DNA of 64,000 bases from Bactrocera neohumeralis. Taxonomy: Eukaryota; Arthropoda; Insecta; Diptera; Tephritidae. The notes beneath the pieces were generated by a model that made no database searches, had not been told where the DNA came from, and was given only the letters and a program-made list of their open reading frames with translations. Numbering within the stretch: position 1 is the stretch's first letter; each line of letters begins with the position of its first letter. The position numbers and the translations under genes were made by a program. Of this stretch, positions 33,993 through 44,254 are shown piece after piece. The stretch is taken from assembly GCF_024586455.1 (NCBI RefSeq), contig NW_026089624.1, forward strand, positions 7,221,341-7,285,340. Direction: 5' to 3'.

Positions 33993-35915
33993 ATGTCTAA
34001 TCCTAACAACCTAATCCGTCCCTCTTCCCTTGCACCGGCTGCATCTGCAGCACAGGCGGCTCCAAATGCACCACAAAACAACCAATTAAGTATGGACGAC
34101 TTAACTGCCCTAATATCGAATATAGCTTCTGACATTCTTAAGCGACAAGGACCACTAGTAGTTGAAGCAACACTGAATCCTAACAGTAGCCTATCTTCCG
34201 CAGTAGATCAGACAATTGAAGAAAGGCATCTAACAAATCTTGGGGATTTAGATAGAATACCCGACGTAGTAAAATATTTAAAAGAATTTTCCGGTTGTCC
34301 AGGTGAATTTAACTCTTGGAAAAAGAGTGTAGACCGCATTCTCAATATCTATGAGAACCAAAAAGGAACACCAAAATATTACGGTATACTTAGTGTAGTC
34401 AGAAATAAAATAGTAGGCAATGCTGATCTGGCATTAGAATCATACAACACGCCTCTTGACTGGTCAGCTATATCTAAGTGCTTAACTATGCATTATGCAG
34501 ACAAACGCGATCTTTCCACTTTGGAATATCAAATGACAACCTTAATACAGGGTAACAAGACAATTTCTGAGTTTTATGAGCAAGTCTACAAACACCTTTC
34601 ATTTATTTTGGACAAATTAGGATGCCTTGAAATGGGTAATGAATCCGTACGCATGATGACCCAGTCCTACAGAGATAAGGCATTAGATACCTTCATTAGA
34701 GGACTAAACGGAGACCTACCAAGACTGTTAGGCATAAAGGAACCTCGTGACCTACCACAAGCCCTTCATCTATGCTTAAGATTAGGTAACCAGAACTTTC
34801 GCACAAACCATGCAAACCACGCCAAGCAGATGTACCACAATAATCGATTCTTTCCTAAAAATTATCCATCTCAAGGTCAACGCCAAAATTTTTACCCTCA
34901 ATTGGCACATGTGCCACAACCACAGCAATCAGGCAAGCAGGGTAGACAACAGATGCATTTCCAAAATACAAATGCTCCTCCTAGACCACCAAAACCCCAA
35001 CCAAAACCTGAACCAATGGATATTGACCAAAGTATCCACTCAAGGCGAATTAATTATATGAATAGATCACCTCAAAATCACTTTCAATCACAATTAGTTG
35101 TAAAAAGAATACAAAATGAAAACCCATTTTTTGCAAGATCAATAATCGGCGATGTAAAAATTAGTGAGCATACTTACGTACAACTCTTTAATATCCCAAA
35201 TAAAATAAGACTTTACCTAATGCCGTCCTTGAAGACTTTTGATGGAATATTAGGAAATGACACACTAAAAGCACTTAATGCAATAATCTATACCAATAAT
35301 AACTATATGAAGCTAGGAAACGGTTTCACTGTTTACCTTAAGCAGCTTCCTTCGCCAAGCGTAAATACAATAAATATTAAAATGGAAAACCTATCCTCCA
35401 AACAAAGTAAAGAAATGGAAAAGATTGTAAGTGTTAATTCAAAATTGTTCTCGGAACCAGACGAAAAACTTACTTACACAACAAAGGTCGTGGGACAGAT
35501 CAGAACGACGACTGACTCTCCCGTTTACACACGATTCTATCCTTACCCCGCATCCCTTAGGAGCGAGGTAGAGTCACAAGTAAAAAAACTTTTAAACGAT
35601 GGTATCATAAGGCCATTCAGATCACCATACAATTCACCAGTATGGATCGTACCAAAAAAGGCAGATTCAGCCGGTAACAAACAATACCGTATGGTAATTG
35701 ACTATAGGAAACTAAATGCTGTCACAACCGCAGACAGATATCCTATACCCGAGATATCAGAAGTAATATCTCAGCTCGGAAATAGCAATTTCTTTTCCGT
35801 TCTTGATTTAAAAAGTGGTTTTCACCAAATTCCACTAAAAAATTTGACATCGAAAAAACCGCGTTCTCTATTAACAACGGTAAATACGAATCTACAAGGT
35901 TACCATTTGGATTAA
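33993..35915 (+). pseudogene. Ty3/gypsy (errantivirus-like) Gag joined in frame to protease end and RT start
   Basis: 640 codons from ATG 33993. Residues 80-265 are Gag capsid (LGDLDRIPDVVKYLKEFSG, FNSWKKSVDRILNIYENQ, LDWSAISKCLTMHYADKRDL) of the gypsy/17.6/297 type. 270-345 is Gln/Asn/Pro-rich. 385-450 resembles only the back half of a retroviral-type aspartic protease (LYLMPSLKTFDGILGNDTLK); the DSG/DTG active site is absent. 480-615 is the reverse transcriptase N-terminus with FFSVLDLKSGFHQIPL (Asp near 35805). After about residue 615 the frame is wrong (shift near 35847), ending at 35915. Normally Gag and Pol are separate frames joined by ribosomal slippage; here a deletion has fused them. 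No zinc knuckle seen, as usual for this group. Not functional. Confidence 0.88.
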
Positions 35916-35944
35916 AAAATGCCTCATCTATCTTCCAATGAGCA

Positions 35945-36526
35945 TTGGATGATATACTCCGGGAGCACATTGGAAAATGTTGTTATGTTTATATCGATGA
36001 CATTATTATTTTCAGCAAAACTGAAGAAGAACACTTTAACCACATAAAAAGAATATTCAAAACTCTGGAAGAAGCCAATATGAAGGTTCAATTAGACAAA
36101 TGTAATTTTTTAAAAAAAGAAGTAGAATTTCTCGGCTTCGTTATCACCCCGGATGGTGTAAAAACAAATCCAATAAAAGTGGATGCAATTGCCGAATTTC
36201 CACAACCAGCAACCCTAAAGGAACTCCGAAGCTTCCTGGGAATGTCTGGATACTATCGCAAATTTATAAAAGACTATGCAAAATTAGCTAAACCCTTGAC
36301 ATCACTCTTAAGAGGGGAAGAAGGGAGAATTTCCAAAAATAAATCTCAACATGTGAAAATCACTTTGAATAAAGAAGCAGTTCAAGCTTTTAACAATATA
36401 AAAAATTCACTTATTTCTAGAGATGTTGTACTAGCATACCCTGATTACAGTAAGAAATTCGAGTTAGTAACAGACGCCTTCAACTATGCTATTGGAGCCG
36501 CCTATCTCAAGATTCGAAACCTTTAG
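35945..36526 (+). pseudogene. Gypsy-type reverse transcriptase, catalytic and thumb part
   Basis: After the shift and an in-frame stop (TGA 35939-35941), the RT continues: YVYIDDIIIFSKTEEEHFNH with the YIDD catalytic Asp pair at 35990-36001, then NMKVQLDKCNFLKKEVEFLG and TLKELRSFLGMSGYYRKFIK, the connection, and the start of RNase H (YSKKFELVTDAFNYAIGA, first acidic residue near 36472). A further shift at about 36500 ends the frame. Same element as the Gag frame. Confidence 0.9.
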
Positions 36527-36585
36527 CGTTCATCTCCAGAACACTAAATAAAACTGAAGAGCATTATGCAGCTAACGAGAAAGAG

Positions 36586-37647
36586 ATGTTAGCCATAATA
36601 TGGGCTCTAAACACATTTCGAAACTATCTATACGGATCAGCTAAGGTACAAATTTTTACTGACCACCAGCCGCTTACATATGCGCTGAGTAACAAAAACA
36701 GTAATACAAAAATGAAAAGATGGAAAGCAGCTTTAGAAGAATATTCCTATGAATTGTTTTATAAACCAGGCAAACAAAATGTCGTTGCCGATGCATTGTC
36801 AAGAATACCAATAAAAGAGTCTAAAGTCAATACCTTGTCGATAGCAACAAACTCGGACGAGAGCTCGTCACATAATTTAATATACAGCATCGAAGTACCT
36901 ATTAATGTCTTCAAAAATCAAATTTTTCTGAAGCAAGATGAAGTCTCTAGTTATCAATTCAAAATAATATTTCCCACATACCATCGTCATATTGTAACAG
37001 AACCAGACTACTCCCAACAAACTTTAATTTCGATTCTCAAAAGATATCTCAACCCGTCGGTGATAAATTGCATAAAAACTAACGAACCTGTAATGAGCAA
37101 GATTCAGCAACTGTATCCCTTACATTTTAGTAAATATCGGATCAGGTTCACACAAGTAGAAGTTATAGATATAACTAGTGAACAAGAACAAGAAGAACTC
37201 ATAATTAAAACACACAATCGTGCTCATAGAAATAGCAAGGAGAACAGGACACAAATTTTAGAAAAATATTATTTTCCCGGAATGGCAAATAAAATCAAGA
37301 AAATTATAAAGCTATGTACTACATGTAAAGAAAATAAATACGATCGTCATCCGTCAAAGCCCGAAATACAGGCTACACCTATTCCAGAATTTCCAGGTCA
37401 GATCGTTCACATAGACATATTCCTAAATAGCAAGCAATTAGTTCTCACCGCTGTAGATAAATTTTCAAAATACGCTATTGCAAAAATAATACAATCAAAA
37501 GCAGCAGAAGACATTAGGCAACCATTAAGAGACATTCTTTTCTCTTTTGTGCCACAAACAATAGTAATGGACAATGAGAAATCCTTTAACTCCGAATCAA
37601 TAAATTTTATGATAGAAAATGAATTTGGGATAGAAATATATACATAG
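36586..37647 (+). pseudogene. Gypsy-type RNase H and integrase
   Basis: Begins within RNase H (EMLAIIWALNTFRNYLYG, then FTDHQPLTYALSNK with the Asp near 36662). After the tether (YKPGKQNVVADALSRIP) comes the integrase zinc domain (HNRAHR...CTTCKENKY, about 37210-37340) and the catalytic core: first Asp in QIVHIDIFL (about 37410), second in TIVMDNEKSF (about 37570). The frame breaks near 37645 before the Glu. Confidence 0.9.
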
Positions 37648-37649
37648 AA

Positions 37650-38137
37650 CTCCTCTATATACAAGCTGTTCAAACGGACAAGTAGAACGTTTTCATTCCA
37701 CGCTTCAAGAAATAATGCGTTGCCTACAAGTAGAAAAAACTCATAGATCATTTCAGGAACTTTTAGAAAAATCTAACTATTCAGTTCATTCCACCACTGG
37801 AAAAAAACCAATAGAAACTTTCTTTGGAAGAAGAGTTAGTTCCGATCCAAAATTATTACTTGCTGACAGGCAAGAGACAATAAAGAAACTTCAGGATAAA
37901 CAAATCGCTGACCTATGCTACCACAATAAAAATCGTTCACAACCAAAGCAATATTTAAAAGGAGACATAATATTCGTAAAAATTAATCGTAGATTAGGCA
38001 ATAAATTATCACCTAGGTATAGAAAAGAGATTGTAGCACAAAACTATTGTTTAGTTGCAAACCTTTTGTTCACCCGGATGTCGGTGATATACTCACTTGT
38101 TGCACTTGCACTTGCACTTGCACCTGGAATTTTCTAA
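37650..38137 (+). pseudogene. Gypsy-type integrase C-terminal part
   Basis: After the shift the core resumes with SNGQVERFHSTLQEIMRC, holding the catalytic Glu (about 37686), followed by NYSVHSTTGKKPIETFFGRR and the C-terminal region GDIIFVKINRRLGNKLSPRY. It ends at 38040 in unrelated sequence with a CACTTG repeat (38095-38124). No env frame and no 3' LTR follow before the gap. Confidence 0.85.
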
Positions 38138-38229
38138 TTAGCCAATTTTCTTTGAAATAAAGAAAAGAAGTATTTCACTTTCAACTTAATGGCTTTCGTA
38201 TTTATTTTCTCTTTTCACAACAAATTTTT

Positions 38230-38329
38230 NNNNNNNNNNNNNNNNNNNNNNNNNNNNNNNNNNNNNNNNNNNNNNNNNNNNNNNNNNNNNNNNNNNNNNN
38301 NNNNNNNNNNNNNNNNNNNNNNNNNNNNN
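38230..38329. other. Assembly gap (100 N)
   Basis: Exactly 100 N. Confidence 0.99.
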
Positions 38330-39170
38330 CAAAGTTAAAAATTTAATTTTGGGTATTCTTAATTTAACTTTCCAAATTGAATTTTTTTGTAAATGCTTAT
38401 AGTTTTAAGATAAAAAATAAGAAAAATTTGCAAATCAAATCAAATTTAAACCATTTGAGTACATCAGATTTCCTTTATTAAACATTCCTTAGTTACATTT
38501 GAATATTTTTTTTATACTCGCTTACAACTTGAATCACATATTGTTTTTCTTCTTCACTTCTTGCTAAAATATTAACGTATTCTTCGGCTAATTTAAACAG
38601 ATTTTGTAAATTCAATATCTTGATTTGGTGCAGCTGCAGCTAAAGGTGCAGAGTACCAATAAGGGACGTAAACAAAAACAATAAATAATGAAATCTCGTA
38701 CAAACTTTTTTCATCTTCAGCGCTTAATTTAATACTGTTCCGAAAGATGTATATTTTTAAACTGTAAATGGCTTTCGCCATCCATCGAGCATGATGAAAA
38801 GCCCCCGGTTTGTAAAATTTCGTTTTCTCAACTTCCATAGTGCCTAAAAATATTTTGCTTAATTCTAGTAGTTCTTTGTAATCATCACGAGGTAAACTAG
38901 TTTTTAGAAATTCATCGATTTTCGAACTTGTTTCCGGTATTTTATCTTTTAACATTTTTTTTAATCTGTTTTTTTGTAGAGATTTATATTTTTTTTTGTC
39001 AATAGAATCCCACTGGCTTTGATTTGAAAATTTTTCTTATTTTTTATCTTAAAATTATAAGCATAATATATTTTTCAGAATAAACAATTGAATTTTACAA
39101 AAAAAAATTTAATTTGCCGTAAAAGTTCGAAAATTCCAGAAATTACCCAGAAGTTAACTTTAACCTTGAA
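38330..39170. mobile_element. TIR element with unrecognised protein, left end cut by gap
   Basis: Sequence at 38393-38440 (GCTTATAGTTTTAAGATAAA and onwards) recurs inverted at 39020-39068 with only a few mismatches over about 45 bp; weaker inverted similarity extends to 38330 and to about 39170 (GGGTA... / ...TACCC). These long, AT-rich inverted ends enclose the minus-strand frame at 38593-38955. This makes it a DNA transposon derivative of unknown superfamily. The outer left end is lost in the gap. Confidence 0.6.
38510..38955 (-). pseudogene. Unidentified transposon-borne protein, fragment
   Basis: From ATG 38955 the frame gives 120 residues with PGAFHHARWMAKAIYSLKIY and FRNSIKLSAEDEKSLYEISL, then PYWYSAPLAAAAPNQDIEF. 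I recall similar sequences (a basic ARWMAK-IY-LK motif, later YW-APLA-AP-ND) in repeat-borne hypothetical proteins of insects and other animals, but cannot name a family or function. A frameshift near 38600 leads to a coherent continuation (LFKLAEEYVNILARSEEEKQ) down to about 38510. No catalytic residues identified. It is likely the C-terminal part of a larger protein. Confidence 0.5.
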
Positions 39171-40529
39171 TATCTTTTAAGGGAGTGAGTATATCGAAAA
39201 ATCGTCAAGCCTTTTTTGTAGAGCATTCAATTCTGTACAAGAATAAGATTGTTTTATTCATACAAACGGGAAAGTTCCACAGAAAAAAAAAAATATTCGT
39301 AAAAAGTGGCAAAATCCCATGTTATTTAGATGGGAAATGTATCGTGTTTGGGGCAAGGTTTATTATGAAAATTATGGGCTTTTTATGGTCTGATATTTTT
39401 TTTAGATGGAAAACTAAAAGTTTAGGGGGCGTCTCGTCAAAAATAATCAATTTGGTAAATAACGGACACTAATAACCATAAAACTAAAAACAAACAAACA
39501 TACTACAAATACTAATGCACACAAGCAGCAACTGATAACAGACCCTACAAGAACGATGATAATCATATGACAATCACTAGTGACACAATTTTCTGTCACT
39601 GGCTCAGTGCAAGTTTCTATCACATTTTTAAGGGCAATATGAAAAAGTTGACAAAATCTTTTGTATACATGTGATATTGCATTTCTTTCTTACTTACTGG
39701 GCTTAATAACCTGAACAACATATAGCTACACTGCTCACTCCAACGGTGTTTAGAATAAAAATTTGTGTGATTAATGATATTAATCTCTGTCATGAATGCC
39801 TGTTATGCTTGATGTCAACATCATGCATGTGTGTCTATCACATATGATATAAAAATCATGCAGTTGCGACAATCATATGTGATGTTAAATTCAGGCATGT
39901 GTGACTATCACATATGACGTAAATATCATGCAGTTGTGACCGTCATATATGATGTAAGCACATGTAAACATTATGTATTTATTAATTTATTGTAATTTAT
40001 TTTATTTAGAAAAAAATAAATTCATTTTAATTCATATAATATTCATTAATTCATGTTATAAAAAAATTGTACAAAAAGTAAAAACAAATTAATATAAAAT
40101 TAAAGCTTCATTTTTTGGTTTTAATTTGTTTAGTTTTTAAATGTAATTATTGTTTCCTTTTTTTTAAATTAACTACGGTGCTTTAACCTGTGATGGCTGA
40201 GCAGTATTGACCGCTTTATATTTTGCTCGAAACTCCTACACCCTTGTTGTTGAAACACATCTAAATTTAAAGAAAAATATATATTAGTAAACATTTTAAG
40301 TAAACATTAAGTTGCAATTATGTATATGTATGTACTTCTTAAAATGGTATCAACCAGCGCCAACTTGCATAGGAATTTCTTGCTCCACCTGCCATCCCAA
40401 TTATAACCTTCCAAGAGCTCAGAGAGAAAATTGCTATTGTGTTAGTTTCTATCATTCAATTCTTGTAGGGAGAGTATCTATGGTGTGTACGTATGTGTAT
40501 AAACAGTTGTAAAATCTCAATGCGTTGGT
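39171..40529. other. No recognised gene; contains a 70-bp minisatellite
   Basis: Frames at 39185-39472 and 40312-40512 have no domain. A roughly 70-bp unit is repeated at 39790-39960. Confidence 0.45.
39790..39960. repeat. Minisatellite, about 70-bp unit, 2-2.5 copies
   Basis: GTG(T/A)CTATCACATATGA at 39831 and 39901 with shared ATCATGCAGTTG(C/T)GAC; a partial third unit precedes them. Confidence 0.7.
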
Positions 40530-40537
40530 ATCTGAAG
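40530..40537. repeat. hAT target-site duplication (left)
   Basis: ATCTGAAG, identical to 43717-43724. Confidence 0.9.
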
Positions 40538-40619
40538 TAGGGATGATCGATATTCAAAAAACATCGATGTTGACATCGATGTTGGACACAATCTATAAGT
40601 TCGAAATTTATTAAGCAAC

Positions 40620-41850
40620 AGATCAAATTATTACAAATCCCAATATTTTTTATTAATTGACTAAAGAAAAAGTAATTTTGATAAAGAAGAACCTTTTAAT
40701 CGGTTTCTTTGTTGATAAAGAGTAGAACCAGCTTTTGAAAACAGTCTTTCGGGTGGTGTTGATGTCGCGATAGTACTCAAATATTTTACCGCTATTTTTT
40801 TTAATTTCGGGTAAGTGGAACCGATGACATTATTCCAAACTTGGAGAGGATCTTGTTAAAGATCAGACACTGGATATTTCAAAAAGTAACTCATCTCTGA
40901 AGGCATTTCGTGATCACTAGACAAAGGCGTAGAGTTTTTGTCATTTACAAGTTTATAATGTTCGCTCCACAAATTAAATTCTTCTGTTGTATCTGGCGAA
41001 CAACTAATAACTTCTTCAATTACTTCTGTTTCCGTCGTAGTATTTAGTTATTCTTTGACACATTTAATTGCTTTTGAACATGCTATGGGATCTTGAAAAT
41101 GAATGTTTTTAAATCTTGGGTCTAGCAATGTAGATACAGCAAGTATTTGAACATGTTCAGAGGGTAAAAAGCATTTACTGATTTCAGATATTATGCTCTG
41201 GTAAAGATCCTGACCCAAAGAACTGTTTGTTTTGATGTTATTCATTTTTAAATTTAGCATTCGTACTATGGGAATGACTTTGCTGCTAGTAACATAGTCT
41301 TCTCCACATATTTCTTTAGTAGCAACTTCTATAGGGCGTAAAATCTCAAAGATTTCAGTTAACTCTTCAATACCTTTTGCAGTTATCATTGGAGGAGCAC
41401 TTGTATGGCAATTAACAATTTGTTTAATCGTAGGTCACAGATGTAAAAATCTTTCCACCATATAAAAGGTGGAATTCCAGCGATTGCTGACATCTTGTAT
41501 TGTTTAGATCAGAATCCTTTCGTAATTCATCACTCGCCACTACACTCTGCTTAAACCAGGTGACAATCCTTTTAACAGATGCAATCAATTCTGGTAATTG
41601 CTTTGTTTTTGCAATCGATTTTTGAGCTACTAAATTCAGTCTCCTTACGTAATTTCTTTGCGCCTGTTTTATGAACTGTGTTCTCGTCGTTGCTATGTTT
41701 CCCTAATAATGAGCTATGCATTTTTTCAATGTGTAACTTTAGATTTTTAGTGTTGCCACAAGTTTTTATGAATTTATGGCAAGATCGACATTTGGCTTCG
41801 TTATTTTCAAGTCTTTCAAAAACTTCCCAGAAGCAACTTTTTGGGGGCAT
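40620..41850 (-). pseudogene. hAT transposase with BED zinc finger, internally deleted
   Basis: From ATG 41850: BED-type zinc finger (CFWEVFERLENNEAKCRSCH, CGNTKNLKLHIEKMH; C-C-H-H pattern), then a jump at about 41575 straight to the later catalytic domain: DVSNRWNSTFYMVERFLHL (41455-41510), GIEELTEIFEILRPIEVAT and HVQILAVSTLLDPRFKNI (41389-41048), and the hAT dimerisation region YPKLKKIAVKYLSTIATSTP and PPERLFSKAG (40690-40820). The segment that normally holds the first catalytic Asp residues is missing, and there are frameshifts and stops (TAA near 41046, shift near 41400). Non-functional. Confidence 0.88.
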
Positions 41851-42408
41851 TTTTAATTCTATTCCTGTATCCCTGAAAACATAAAATTAAGTGAAAATAA
41901 AATTCAGACATTAACTCCAATAACCAAAACATGCAAACATATTAATTGAAAAGTACACAAAATAAAATGTTATGTCACCTTATTATACTACTTTCAATGC
42001 CACCAACACAGCAAGCATTTAATAACAGCCGTAAAAAAACAATTAAGAGATTAATTGTCTATGGCTCATTCAAATTTTGCGCGAAAGAAAAAAGATATGC
42101 TCTGCCTGTGCTTTCCTTGTCTCTAATACAGCATTTATAACATTAAAAAGAATAATTTCCTTTAGCATGCGCAGAAAGCAAACAGATGAATTCAATATTT
42201 AGATAGAATTCAATCATTAAAGACTTACATATTGTTGTATTCCATGTAATATATGTATGTATATGCACAACGCCAGTAGAATACTATCAAATCAGTAAAT
42301 TAAAACAGGTACACACAACACAATTTTTTATCAACAAACAAATAGAAGTGTGAGTGAGCATAAATGAGCGAGACGACGAATCACGAAGAACGAACGAATG
42401 AAGGGAAC

Positions 42409-43000
42409 CAGGGATAATGGGATGCCCAACTTATTCCAGCGTGAGAGCGCCTCAAAATAAGCGTTTTTTATAACATTTTCCATTGTGGCCACATTTTTGG
42501 GCATTTAAATTAAAACGCCCAACGTTTATTACGATTGCAAATTATTATATATTGGACTTTTAATATATGGCGAAACCATTTAAATCATTTTTTATGATTT
42601 TATGATATATTAAAACAACTGACTTTCGATCTTTCAATACTTAATAAGGTGAATTAAGCCTGTTAGTTGTGAATTAATGAATGTTTTTAATCATTTGTAA
42701 TAGATAATGATTTCTATTATGCATCAAATTACAAAACGTTTCATGAAATATATTTAAATTTCGCATTTTCTTTGATTTTCATTGTTTTAAATTTTTAATA
42801 GCGATCTTGAACAGCGGCAACAAATTCCTCCGTTTACATATTTTTTCGGTAAGATTTCAATCTGGCCATCGCTCGTTTCCAATCGCTAAACGTCAAAACC
42901 TCCCCAATCCAGTCAACTGTCAAAGTTTAGGTGGTTTTGACGTTTAGCAATTGTTCTCTCACTTCCAGTGAGAGAGGAGTTGGGCATCCCATTATTCCTG
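42409..43000. repeat. hAT-type MITE, copy 1, nested in hAT
   Basis: 592 bp, ends CAGGGATAATGGGATGCCCA / inverse (CAGGAATAATGG on the other end), flanked by perfect 8-bp AAGGGAAC (42401-42408 and 43001-43008). No protein. A second copy is at 52297-52895 in opposite orientation. Confidence 0.92.
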
Positions 43001-43092
43001 AAGGGAACGACCGGTGCGCCGTGAATGACGCGTTCAGAATTAAAAAACTTGATTTGTGAATGCGTTCATAGAAGACATAATTTGTTTCCTAA

Positions 43093-43579
43093 TAGCCCTG
43101 ACAGACGAGCAAAATTAATACGCTAATGCGCATTGAAATTTTATGGTGACATACGGCAGACTTGTGCATTTGGACAGCTGATAGTGAAATTTGTTTATTT
43201 ATTAAAACAAAAAGTGAAATGAAAGTGTGTGAAAAAGTGAAGAATATTGGAAAAATGGATAGCAAACTGTGCGTTGTTTTTTTTCTGCCATCTAAAAATA
43301 TTAAAATTTGTTTTTGTTAATATACTTGCACATAATTTGATTAGCAATATAAAAACTGTTTACCTCTGAAGCTGTAAACACAAACAAGGCGGCAGATTTC
43401 AAGCGACATCTGTCAAACAATAGCAAAAATCTGTAATTTTTAACCAATGTTGCCTACTAAATTCAGCCAAATGCACGAAATTCTTGTGCATTACAAACTT
43501 GTGAATCATGAGTCAAATGCGCAAATAAATGTAACTTAAGCCCGCTAATGCATATTAGCGCTGTCGTCTGTCAGGGCTA
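43093..43579. repeat. Harbinger-type MITE nested in hAT
   Basis: 487 bp with inverted ends TAGCCCTGACAGACGA and flanking TAA (43090-43092 and 43580-43582). A 3-bp TAA duplication is the PIF/Harbinger signature. Inside, CGCTAATGCGCATT and AATGCATATTAGCG extend the inverted similarity. Ends differ from the Harbinger at 44091, so a different family mobilised it. Confidence 0.82.
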
Positions 43580-43716
43580 TAAGTTGCATTGGTTTGGTGG
43601 ACGTGCGTGTGGTGCGTGAGGTGAGGTGAGGCCGTAAGTTAACATCGATGATGCGATATTTTTCGTATAGTATGTATCGATGATCATACAACATCGATGT
43701 TCATCGAGCATCCCTA

Positions 43717-43724
43717 ATCTGAAG
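43717..43724. repeat. hAT target-site duplication (right)
   Basis: ATCTGAAG, partner of 40530-40537. Confidence 0.9.
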
Positions 43725-44087
43725 TATACAATAAAAATATACAGGGGTGTTGTGGAATCCAAGACAGAATTGCTTAGCTGTCAGAATTGCAAACCAATTC
43801 TGATCTTCAATGGTGTCACAGAATCTGATTGGATTTTCATCTTTTCGAACATTCGCAAAACCAATATTCGAATCAGCTGTTTACTAATGTGACAAAACTT
43901 GCAAATGAATACATTTGGAAGCAATCCTATTAAAGTTTTAAATGAGTTCCGAATTAAAGAAAGATTTTAAGAGACAACATTTATCGAATGAATATAGACG
44001 CATTTGGGTGTTAAGTTACGTTTAATACGTTTCGTAAATCTTCTTTAAGGGAGGATTTTGTTTTTGCTTAAATTTTCAAAAATTATC
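43725..44087. other. Spacer, nothing recognised
   Basis: Sequence between the hAT and Harbinger insertions with no coding or transposon signal. Confidence 0.45.
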
Positions 44088-44254
44088 TAATACTATGTTC
44101 GGACCGACATTGAAAACATTTTGAAAACACATTTGTATGTTGTGGAACGTAAGTCGTTCGGACCGACAATTTGTAATAGGTAAGTTTTGAAATCTTTAAT
44201 ATTTGCTTATAATTATTACTAAAGATCGTGTTTTTTTAGATTTCTGAGAAAAAG

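Larger units (their letters stand above)
32854..38137 (+). mobile_element. Ty3/gypsy (errantivirus-like) LTR element, defective
   Basis: Order seen: probable 5' LTR, primer site, leader repeat, small acidic ORF, Gag, protease remnant, RT, RNase H, integrase. At least three frameshifts (about 35847, 36500, 37645), a stop at 35939 and a Gag-protease deletion inactivate it. Envelope and 3' LTR are not in the window; the right side is lost or in the gap at 38230. Group assignment rests on the Gag type and the primer site. Confidence 0.85.
40538..43716 (-). mobile_element. hAT transposon with nested MITEs
   Basis: 3179 bp bounded by inverted ends TAGGGATG...CATCCCTA and a perfect 8-bp duplication ATCTGAAG. 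Both subterminal regions have repeats of ACATCGATGTT (40559-40584; 43640-43702), probably transposase-binding sites. The minus-strand transposase remnant occupies 40620-41850. The 5' side has been enlarged by two later insertions, 42409-43000 and 43093-43579, each with its own target duplication; without them the element is about 2.1 kb. Confidence 0.9.

Noticed and set aside
38040..38229. 3' LTR of the gypsy-like element
   Set aside because: It has an AATAAA-like signal but shows no match to the proposed 5' LTR at 32854-33320.
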